64,000 nucleotides of DNA, taken from the NCBI RefSeq assembly GCF_004125265.1, contig NZ_RDTE01000003.1, positions 2,294,001 through 2,358,000 of the forward strand, written 5' to 3'. This document shows, in pieces, positions 53,322 through 64,000 of the stretch. The stretch's first letter is position 1, and every line of letters starts with the position of its first letter. A model generated the notes under the pieces. It saw nothing but the letters and a program-made list of their open reading frames with translations, was not told the origin of the DNA and did not search any database. Source of the stretch: Streptomyces lydicus (lineage in GTDB: Bacteria; Actinomycetota; Actinomycetes; Streptomycetales; Streptomycetaceae). Position numbers and translations under genes: made by a program.

Positions 53322-54343
53322 GGAAGTCTCTGACGGGGACGGGCGGCGAGCACGGTCGCATCGTCGCGGGGGAGGCGGTGGCTGTGGACGAGGGACGCGG
53401 CGAGCAGGGACGGGGGCAGGCGGCGCACGAAGGCCGAAGGCGCCTGGGCCCAGCGGTGGTCGACGCCGTCGGAGTGGAGCAGTACGGTGCCGTCGGGCGG
53501 TACGGGGAAGGTCCGCACCTGCGGTGGTGTCATGTTCAGTCCGGCGATTCCGGGCTGGCCGCTGAGCCGGTGCCCCGGGCCGAGCGAGGTCAGTGTCACG
53601 ACCCGTACGTTGCCGACGCCGCAGTACTCCGCCCGTTCGGGGTGCAGGCGCAGCAGGCCGACGGCCGCCCCGCGGGTGCGGCGCAGCGCCCGGTGCAGGC
53701 CGGTGAGGATCTCGGGCAGGGGCGCGTCCGGTCCGCGGTGGAAGGACCGCAGCGCCACCTGGGCGGCCTCGGCGGCGTGCGGTCCGTGGCCGAGGCCGTC
53801 CACGACCAGTGCGGTGCGCGCGGAGCCGTGATCGGCGAGGGCACACCCGTCGCCGCTGGTCTGTTCACGGTCTGCCGGTACGCAGATGGCACCTGCTTCC
53901 TGGTCGGCCGACGCGGCCGTGTCGGGGGCGGTGAGGCGGGCGCTGACGAGGGTTCCGTCCCCCGGCGCCGTACGGATGGTGAGGGTGGTGGCTATCCGTC
54001 TCACGGCTCCCAGGCCGGCGCCGAGGGTGCTGCCGGTGGTGTAGCCGTCGGTGAGGCACTGGTGCAGTTCGCCGATGCCGGGCCCGTGGTCCGCGGCGAC
54101 GATCTCCATGCCGCCACCGAGGGGCAGGGCCTGGATGAACAGCGCACCGTTGGTCGCGTGATTGGCCAGATTGCTGGCCAGTTCCGAGGCGATGACCGCG
54201 GCCCGGTCGGGCAGCGCTCCCGGCAGCCCGCACTGCCCGGCGACCGCCCGGGCGGTTTCGGCGGCCAGATGCACGGCGCTGTAGTGGTCCACGGCGATGT
54301 GTGCCGTCGGCCGGGGGCAGGGGAGCGTCAACGACTCGCCCAT
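53318..54343 (-). CDS. HATPase-PP2C fusion (RsbT-like plus RsbX-like)
   Basis: 341 residues. Residues 1-140 are an RsbT-type HATPase (VIASELASNLANHA, VAADHGPGIGEL, GSTLGAGLGAVRRIATTL). Residues 150-335 are an RsbX-type PP2C (VDGLGHGPHAAEAAQVAL, VLLHSDGVDHRW, DDATVLAARP). RsbX resets stressosomes by dephosphorylating RsbR and RsbS; fusion to an ATPase is a known actinobacterial form. It overlaps rsbT by 16 nt and the downstream phosphatase gene by 4 nt, so the operon is tightly coupled. Confidence 0.9.
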   Translation of the reverse strand: MGESLTLPCPRPTAHIAVDHYSAVHLAAETARAVAGQCGLPGALPDRAAVIASELASNLANHATNGALFIQALPLGGGMEIVAADHGPGIGELHQCLTDGYTTGSTLGAGLGAVRRIATTLTIRTAPGDGTLVSARLTAPDTAASADQEAGAICVPADREQTSGDGCALADHGSARTALVVDGLGHGPHAAEAAQVALRSFHRGPDAPLPEILTGLHRALRRTRGAAVGLLRLHPERAEYCGVGNVRVVTLTSLGPGHRLSGQPGIAGLNMTPPQVRTFPVPPDGTVLLHSDGVDHRWAQAPSAFVRRLPPSLLAASLVHSHRLPRDDATVLAARPRQRLP

Positions 54344-54801
54344 CGCGTGGCGATCACGGTCGTGCCCTGTCCCGCAGCCGAGCGGAGTTCGAAGTCGTTC
54401 ATCAGCCGCCGGGCGCCGCCCAGACCGTGGCCGAGCCCCGCGCCGGTGGTGAAGCCGTCGGTCAGTGCGGCGCCGACGTCGGCGATGCCGGGACCGTCGT
54501 CGGTGATCGTCAGCCGGAGTCCGGCGGTGTCGGCCGACATCAGGCAGTCGATGGTCACGGTGCCCCCTCCGCCGTGGATGTAGGCGTTACGTGCGAGCTC
54601 ACTGGCGGCGGTGACCACACGCGTCTGGTCGACGATGCTGAACCCGGCCTGCACGGTGGCCGCCCGTACGGCGTGGCGGACCGTCAGCAGGTCCTCTTCG
54701 GTCCGCACCTGGTGCACCGATGTGCCGCCCTCCGCGCCGGGGACGTGCCGGGCGGCCGTGGCGAGGCCCACCGCGTGATCCCTACTCTGTGCCGAACTCA
54801 C
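54328..54801 (-). CDS. rsbT: RsbT-like serine/threonine kinase
   Basis: 157 residues. HATPase motifs: N box SELARNAYIHGGGG (67-80), G1 TDDGPGIADV (100-109), G2 TTGAGLGHGLGGARRL. RsbT phosphorylates RsbR and RsbS in the stressosome and is then released to activate a PP2C phosphatase. The GTG at 54801 lies inside the end of rsbS (20-nt overlap), so translation is coupled. The first 28 residues are an extension compared with B. subtilis RsbT. Confidence 0.9.
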   Translation of the reverse strand: MSSAQSRDHAVGLATAARHVPGAEGGTSVHQVRTEEDLLTVRHAVRAATVQAGFSIVDQTRVVTAASELARNAYIHGGGGTVTIDCLMSADTAGLRLTITDDGPGIADVGAALTDGFTTGAGLGHGLGGARRLMNDFELRSAAGQGTTVIATRWASR

Positions 54802-55195
54802 GCAGCACCCCTTCGGAAGGCTGCAGGCTCTGATGCCAGCCCAGCGCGGCCATGCCGTGCTCGGCGTTGAGTGCCGTTTCCACCCCGGTCAGCTGCAGCC
54901 CCAGCTCGACCAGGGTGATGGCGACCGGCGGCCGCATCCCGGCGACGATCACCCGGGCACCCAGCAGGCGTGCCATGGTGGTCAGCTCCATCAAAGTACG
55001 GGCCACGAAGGAATCGACGATTTCCAGCCGGGAAATGTCGATGAGGACCCCGCGCGCCCGGTCGCCGGTGATGCGTGCGGTCAGCTCCTCGGTGAACGCC
55101 ACGGCCGTCTTGTCGTCGAGCTCGTTGAGGAGCCCGGTGACCAAAACGTCGCCCAGCCGCAGAATCGGCACACCGGCCGAGGCGGGGACATTCAC
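54782..55195 (-). CDS. rsbS: RsbS-like STAS protein of the stressosome
   Basis: 137 residues from GTG 55195. The STAS domain begins VPILRLGDVLVTGLLNELDD, the standard RsbS beginning, and contains GVLIDISRLEIVDSFVARTL with the phosphorylatable S62. The GTG overlaps the rsbR stop by 4 nt (GTGA). Scaffold partner of RsbR that holds RsbT until phosphorylated. Confidence 0.93.
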   Translation of the reverse strand: MNVPASAGVPILRLGDVLVTGLLNELDDKTAVAFTEELTARITGDRARGVLIDISRLEIVDSFVARTLMELTTMARLLGARVIVAGMRPPVAITLVELGLQLTGVETALNAEHGMAALGWHQSLQPSEGVLREFGTE

Positions 55196-56070
55196 CGCTG
55201 CGCCAGGGGGGCGGACTTCGACGGCGCGGCCTCGGTGAGTTTCACGGCTTCTCCCAGGGCGTCGGCCAGCGTGGACCGGGTCATGATCGTCGACAGGTCG
55301 ATGCCGAGCTGGGCGATGGTCTGGGCGATCGGCGGCCGGATGCCGCTGATGATGCAGTCCGCGCCCATGAGACGTACCGCGTTGACCGTGTGCATCAGAT
55401 GCTGGGCGACGGCGGTGTCGACGGTGGGCACGCCGGTGATGTCGATGATGGCGACCAGCGCCTCGTGCTCCTGGATGGCCTGGAGCACGTTCTCCATCAC
55501 CACCTGGGTGCGTGCGGTGTCGAGCGTGCCGATCAGCGGGACGGCCAGAACCTGGCGCCACAGCCTGACGACCGGGGTGGACACCTCCAGCAGCTGCTGG
55601 CTCTGCCGGCGGATGATCTCTTCCCGGCCCTCCACGAAGATCTCGAAGGAGAGTGCGCCGGCGCTGTCCAGGAGGCGGTTGATCAGCACCGCGCTGTGGA
55701 AGAGGTCCTCACCGTCACGGGTGTGCCGCTGGACGGCCTTCAGCAGGGCCTCCTTCAGCGACAGCACGGCCAGCGACGTCGCGGTGGGCGAGACCCCCCG
55801 GCGGGCGCGCCGCAGGGAGATCTCGGATACGGCCTGATGGATCTCCTCGTGGGACGTGACCACATGCTCCACCGGCAGACCGCGGTCCAAGCCGGAGAGC
55901 AGGGCGCTGACCAGGGCATCGGCCTCCTCCCCCAGTTCGGCGTCGCTCACCTCCCCGTCCAGCGACGGCTGCGCCAGCTGCAACTGCACCCAACGGTCCG
56001 AGATCTCATCGGCCTCTTCGCGCAGCACGCTCACGACGCGTTCGCGTGCGGCAACCTCAGCGGATCCCAA
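55192..56070 (-). CDS. rsbR: RsbR-like stressosome sensor
   Basis: 292 residues. The N-terminal helical sensor (about 1-150: EEADEISDRWVQLQLAQPSL, HEEIHQAVSEISLRRARRG, SAVLINRLLD) is of the RsbRD_N type rather than a clear globin. The STAS domain (about 168-280) follows: RQVLAVPLIGTLDTARTQVV, IIDITGVPTVDTAVAQHLM, GIRPPIAQTIAQLGI. T219 (VDT) lies in the phosphorylation loop and T251 is a candidate second site. The start is a TTG at 56070 with AAAGGA 7 nt upstream; an ATG 5 nt earlier is in another frame. First gene of rsbR-S-T-X-U. Confidence 0.92.
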   Translation of the reverse strand: MGSAEVAARERVVSVLREEADEISDRWVQLQLAQPSLDGEVSDAELGEEADALVSALLSGLDRGLPVEHVVTSHEEIHQAVSEISLRRARRGVSPTATSLAVLSLKEALLKAVQRHTRDGEDLFHSAVLINRLLDSAGALSFEIFVEGREEIIRRQSQQLLEVSTPVVRLWRQVLAVPLIGTLDTARTQVVMENVLQAIQEHEALVAIIDITGVPTVDTAVAQHLMHTVNAVRLMGADCIISGIRPPIAQTIAQLGIDLSTIMTRSTLADALGEAVKLTEAAPSKSAPLAQR

Positions 56071-56372
56071 CTCATCGTCCTTTCGGTCGGCCGGCCCGGA
56101 CGGCTGCCTCGGGCCGGATCGCCCTGCGGTTGCGGCGGGCCGGCCCGCACACCGTTAACAGTTGTCGCCCGGCAAATGTTAGCGAGCACGATCAAGGGCC
56201 GGAACCCGCGGGCGCGCTCTTCACCCACCGGCGGCCGCGAGCGGCCGGGCAGCCGGATCCTTGCGGTCGGCTCTCCCGGGACACCGGCGGCCTCCTGTCC
56301 AGGCACGACGCCGGTGACCGCGGTGCCCCGCGGCCGGCCGCGCTCCCGCACAGGGACAGCGATGATCTCCGT
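56071..56372. other. Intergenic region upstream of rsbR
   Basis: 302 bases between rsbR and the stop of phosphatase copy B, both leftward. It contains the operator-like motif at 56154-56183 and otherwise GC-rich sequence without a gene or clear terminator. Confidence 0.6.
56154..56183. promoter_or_regulatory. Operator-like repeat upstream of the rsb operon
   Basis: The core TTGTC, GCCC, GGCAA (56162-56175) matches the STAS-gene operator at 9 of 10 arm bases. It sits inside a larger imperfect repeat GTTAACAGTTG / CAAATGTTAGC (9 of 11 pairs). TAACAT on the minus strand could be a -10 overlapping it. About 85-110 nt upstream of rsbR. Confidence 0.6.
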
Positions 56373-57554
56373 TCAGCAGTGACCGTCACCGATCCAGTCA
56401 AGACACAGCACCAAGGCGTCATCCAAGGACTCCGCCGCACGGTAATCGGCCACATCACGCAGGATCTCACGCGGCACCATGGCGGCCGGCAGCAGACTCG
56501 TGGCGTGGACGGCGCGCGCGAGCGCCTGCTCGGCGTACTTCTCCCCGCGTGGCGACAGCGTCTCGTACACCCCGTCACTGACGAAGATCAGACGGTCCCC
56601 CGGGGCGACGGTGAACTCCTGCGGGGTGTAGTGGGACTCCTCGAACATGCCCAGGGGCAGCTGGGCCTCGAGATCGATGCGCTCGACCGACTTCCCCCGC
56701 ATCCGCCACATCTGCGGCGAGCCCGCGTCGATGGCTTCCACCCGGCCCGTCGCGAGCTCGATGCGCAGCAGCAGCGTGGACACATGGACCGCGCCCCGGT
56801 AGTGGTCGTGGACGGCCTGGTCGGCCAGTGCCGCCTGGTCCGCGAGGCCGACACCGGCCCGGCGGGCGTTGCGCAGGGCGTTGACGGCGAGGTTGGTCAG
56901 GAGCGAGGCCTCGATGCCCTCGCCCATCCCGTTGGTGACGCTGAACGTCAGCTCGCCGGCCTCCACGGACCAGTCGAAGTTGTCACCGTGCACGGCGTAC
57001 GCGGGCTCCAGCTGTGCCCCGAGGGCGAACCGCCCGTCGCGGTACGCGCGGGCGGGCAGCAGCTGCCACTGCATCTCCGCGGCCAGGGTGAGGCGGCTGA
57101 CCCTGCGGGCCCGCTGGTAGACGTCCGTGTCCCGCTCGGCGACCAGGATCTCGCGCCCGAGCAGGTCGGCCACGTACCGGAGCTCGTCGACGACCTCCGG
57201 TGTGGAGTCCTCGTCCGGGAGCCGCACCGTCAGGATGCCGATGCGGTCGCCACGCACCGTCACCGGCAGATGGTGCTCGACGGCGTCCCCGTGCGCCACC
57301 TGCTGCTCCCGGGGTTCCTGGCTGCCCAGCGCCCGTCCCTCGGCGCTGCCGAAGACGGACAGCGAGTCCTCGCCGTCACCCGGGCCGCCCCCCGAACCGT
57401 CGCACGCTCTGAGCACCGTCCCGCCGTAGTCCGTCAGCAACAGCCGCACCGCGGTGGCCCGGTAGGCGGTGGTGAGGACGTCGCGCAGGGCGTCGACCAG
57501 GGCATGCGGCGCCGCGGCGCGCAGTGCCGTCTCGACTTCGAGGCGTTGGGTCAT
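56373..57554 (-). CDS. GAF-PP2C (SpoIIE-type) phosphatase, copy B, altered metal site
   Basis: 393 residues from ATG 57554. Same architecture as copy A at 48649: a GAF-like part (20-145) and a SpoIIE/PP2C domain (155-388). Long near-identical stretches include AERDTDVYQRARR, SRLTLAAEMQWQLLPARA and KSVERIDL. The metal-binding Asp of the VTDGMG motif is Asn here (VTNGMGEG, N208), while D191 in VHGDNFDW is kept. Activity may therefore be reduced or lost, making it a possible decoy. It diverges from the MarR gene at 57635. Confidence 0.88.
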   Translation of the reverse strand: MTQRLEVETALRAAAPHALVDALRDVLTTAYRATAVRLLLTDYGGTVLRACDGSGGGPGDGEDSLSVFGSAEGRALGSQEPREQQVAHGDAVEHHLPVTVRGDRIGILTVRLPDEDSTPEVVDELRYVADLLGREILVAERDTDVYQRARRVSRLTLAAEMQWQLLPARAYRDGRFALGAQLEPAYAVHGDNFDWSVEAGELTFSVTNGMGEGIEASLLTNLAVNALRNARRAGVGLADQAALADQAVHDHYRGAVHVSTLLLRIELATGRVEAIDAGSPQMWRMRGKSVERIDLEAQLPLGMFEESHYTPQEFTVAPGDRLIFVSDGVYETLSPRGEKYAEQALARAVHATSLLPAAMVPREILRDVADYRAAESLDDALVLCLDWIGDGHC

Positions 57555-57634
57555 GGTTTCGCGGACACCCTTCGTCCAGGTCCAAGGGCAGGGTCGGTCT
57601 GACAAGGGCACGCACAGGGTGACAGAGTGTTCGT

Positions 57635-58144
57635 GTGTCCCGTTTCACCGGTCGGCCCCATTCCCACGAGCGCGCGAGCGCGGCGGCGCTTGCCACGGCC
57701 GAGTTGCTCGAGGTGCTGTGGGGACGCGGGCAGGAAGCGGCACGCTCGGCGGAGGTCTCGCTGTCCCAGCTGCGCGCACTGCTGGTGATCGAGCGCCGCG
57801 AGGGCACCAATCTGCGCACCCTCGCCGAAGCACTCGGCTCGCGTCCGCCGGCGGTCAGCAGGCTCTGCGACCGTCTGGAGGCCATGGGCCTCGCGGAGCG
57901 GGGACCCAGCGCGACCAGCCGGCGGGAGGTCGAGCTGCGGCTGAGCCTGCGCGGCCGGATGCTGCTGGAGCAGTACCGCGTGGCACGCAGCCGGGAGGTC
58001 ACGGCCACCCTCGACCGCATGGAACCGGCCGATGTCGCCCGGCTCGCGGCGGGTCTGGAGGCCTTCCACGCGGCGTCCGCCCGGCTCGCGGCGGACCGGG
58101 ACGACGCGGCACCCCCGGGCGGCGACGTCGCGGACAGCGCCTAG
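57635..58144 (+). CDS. MarR-family regulator (outer copy)
   Basis: 169 residues from GTG 57635 (VSRFTGRPHSHERASA). The winged HTH is NLRTLAEALGSRPPAVSRLC with wing RGPSATSRREVELRLSLRG. No ribosome site is evident; the mRNA may be leaderless. It is divergent from phosphatase copy B, which is its most likely target, and is the intact counterpart of the remnant at 49860-49960. Confidence 0.9.
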   Translation: MSRFTGRPHSHERASAAALATAELLEVLWGRGQEAARSAEVSLSQLRALLVIERREGTNLRTLAEALGSRPPAVSRLCDRLEAMGLAERGPSATSRREVELRLSLRGRMLLEQYRVARSREVTATLDRMEPADVARLAAGLEAFHAASARLAADRDDAAPPGGDVADSA

Positions 58145-58392
58145 CGTCACCCGGTCCCCCTCCTCTTTCCGTGCCGTCGCACCGCCGGGGGACGACCTGC
58201 CGCGCCCCGCACACTGCGGACCTTCCGCACTCGGCGCACCGCCCGCGCGGTACGTCCCGCAGCCCGCGGCCGTCCCCGTGCCGGCGGACGCCGCCGCAAG
58301 ATCCGTCAACCGCATGCCCTCAGTATCCCGCCTGGGAGGGCAGCGGAGCGCGAGCCGGTGTGGCCGGGGGATTTCCGCCCTACGGTCGGGCC

Positions 58393-59316
58393 ATGGCCGA
58401 CAACGCAACTCCTCCTTCGACCCCTCTCGCGCGCGGCGAGCGCTTCGTCTGGCTGACCGCGCGGGTGCTCGAACAGCGGCTTTTCGCGTACCACTTCCTC
58501 GGCGGCGGGGCCGACCCGGTCGAGACCGCGCTCGCCGCGTACCGCAATGACGACGACGGCTTCGGCCACGCGCTGGAGCCCGACCTCCGCGGCCCGGTCA
58601 GCCAGCCGCTGCACACCGCCCGCGCCCTGCACGTCCTCGATCGGATCGGGCGCTGTGACGGCCGCCAGGTGGAGCGCATCTGCCGCTATCTGACGAAGAT
58701 CTCCACCCCGGACGGCGCACTGCCCGCGGTGCACCCCTCGCAGCGCGGCTATCCGGCCGCGCCCTGGATCCCGGTGACCGACGGCCCGCCGAGCGCACTG
58801 CTGACCACCGGCCCCGTGGTGGGGGTGCTGCACCGCAACGAGGTCTGGCACGCCTGGCTCTTCCGCGCCACGGACTACTGCTGGGCGGCCGTGGAGTCCC
58901 TGACCCTGACCCATCCGTACGAGGTGGAGGCGGCGGTGGCCTTCCTGGACGGCGCCCCGGACCGGCCGCGGGCCGCCGCGGCGGCGCAGCGCCTCGGGCG
59001 GCTCGTACGGGAACAGCGGCTGGTGCTGCTCGACCCGGAGCGGGCGGCGGACGTCCCGGTGGCGCAGGGGTACGCCCCCGGGGAGCATCACCTGGCGTAC
59101 GACTTCGCGCCCACGCCCGGCTCGCTGGCGCGCGACTGGTTCACCGACGAGGAGATGGACCGGGCGCTGGACCACCTCGGCGCGCTCCAGCAGGAGGACG
59201 GCGGCTGGCCCGTCAACTGGCGGGCGTGGGCGCCCGGGACGGCGCTGGAGAGCCGCCCGGCGGTGACGCTCAAGGCGCTGCTGACCCTGCGGGCGTACGG
59301 GCGCCGCATCGGCTGA
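58393..59316 (+). CDS. Prenyltransferase / squalene-cyclase-fold protein, unknown
   Basis: 307 residues. Start ATG 58393 (MADNATPPST). Alternating helices with motifs AYRNDDDGFGHALEPDLRGP near residue 55, KISTPDGALPAVHPSQRGYP, and ALQQEDGGWPVNWRAWAPG near the C-terminus (QEDGGW is a QW-type motif) indicate the alpha/alpha-toroid terpenoid-cyclase fold. The acidic DxDD motif of active cyclases is not seen, so an enzymatic role is uncertain. It lies 140 nt before lhr on the same strand but lhr has its own promoter. Confidence 0.82.
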   Translation: MADNATPPSTPLARGERFVWLTARVLEQRLFAYHFLGGGADPVETALAAYRNDDDGFGHALEPDLRGPVSQPLHTARALHVLDRIGRCDGRQVERICRYLTKISTPDGALPAVHPSQRGYPAAPWIPVTDGPPSALLTTGPVVGVLHRNEVWHAWLFRATDYCWAAVESLTLTHPYEVEAAVAFLDGAPDRPRAAAAAQRLGRLVREQRLVLLDPERAADVPVAQGYAPGEHHLAYDFAPTPGSLARDWFTDEEMDRALDHLGALQQEDGGWPVNWRAWAPGTALESRPAVTLKALLTLRAYGRRIG

Positions 59317-59426
59317 GCGCTCCCCTCCCCGGGCCCGTTCACCGGCCGTGACGGCCGCGGCGGCGCCGGCGGGACGGCCCGGGAGACCCCGCTCCGCGGC
59401 GGGCGGCGCGGCACGCGAGGACCGCG

Positions 59427-59449
59427 TTGTCAGTGGTCCGGTGCACGAT
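59427..59449 (+). promoter_or_regulatory. PafBC-type (RecA-NDp) promoter of lhr
   Basis: TTGTCAGTG (59427-59435), 8 nt, CACGAT (59444-59449). The -35-like element is perfect; the -10 has C instead of T at its first base. The ATG at 59457 is 7 nt after the -10, predicting a leaderless mRNA. Confidence 0.8.
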
Positions 59450-59456
59450 GGAGGAC

Positions 59457-64000
<4,544 letters not shown>

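Overview
The window is chromosomal DNA of a Streptomyces or very close relative. It is very GC-rich with strong third-position G/C bias, uses many GTG and some TTG starts, and carries B12-dependent ribonucleotide reductase, a Streptomyces-type rshA and the gluRK-gluABCD locus. From memory, the gene order follows the S. coelicolor core chromosome (roughly the SCO5812 to SCO5761 neighbourhood, read left to right). No tRNA, rRNA, CRISPR array, transposase or phage gene was seen.

Layout. 1-5.3 kb: rnhB, a histidine phosphatase/ADP-ribosylglycohydrolase pair, a TetR regulator, a DUF4937 protein and a TerD-like protein, ending in a perfect 26-bp-stem terminator. 5.4-12.4 kb: nrdR-nrdJ, divergent lexA and a DinG/XPD-type helicase. 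12.5-18.6 kb: a four-gene NRPS-independent siderophore operon (aminotransferase, IucA/IucC, GNAT, IucA/IucC). 18.8-33.6 kb: housekeeping genes (secreted trypsin-like lipoprotein, hflX, M1 peptidase, rshA, dapF, miaA, LigB-like protein, miaB, DoxX protein, orphan TAXI binding protein). 33.7-40.2 kb: a cold-shock gene and the glutamate-uptake locus gluRK / gluABCD. 40.4-43.5 kb: a flavin monooxygenase, then a cysteine-leader-peptide / cysteine dioxygenase / rhodanese unit. 43.6-47.2 kb: recX, recA, AI-2E-family protein, DUF3046. 47.7-58.1 kb: small membrane proteins and a partner-switching cluster. 58.4-64 kb: a terpenoid-cyclase-fold protein and lhr, which runs off the right edge.

Three themes connect the genes. 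(1) DNA damage: lexA and recA have SOS boxes. recA, the dinG-like helicase and lhr also each have a PafBC-type (RecA-NDp) promoter, TTGTCAGTG-like with an 8-nt spacer to the -10; at the helicase and lhr it sits so close to the start codon that a leaderless or nearly leaderless mRNA is predicted. (2) Nutrient sensing in cis: tandem NrdR boxes before nrdRJ, an 11-bp inverted repeat before gluA, and a cysteine-rich leader peptide before cysteine dioxygenase.

(3) The most unusual region is the stressosome-type cluster at 48.6-58.1 kb: rsbR-rsbS-rsbT, an RsbT/RsbX-like fusion, an RsbU-like phosphatase, an RsbW-like kinase, an RsbV-like STAS protein, two paralogous GAF-PP2C phosphatases (one has lost a metal-binding Asp), two MarR regulators and the remnant of a third. 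No sigma factor is encoded with it. A shared operator-like motif (TTGTC, 4 nt, GRCAA) precedes both the STAS gene and the rsbR operon, and a sigma-B-like promoter precedes the kinase gene. I infer a horizontally or segmentally expanded regulatory island inside an otherwise conserved core region.
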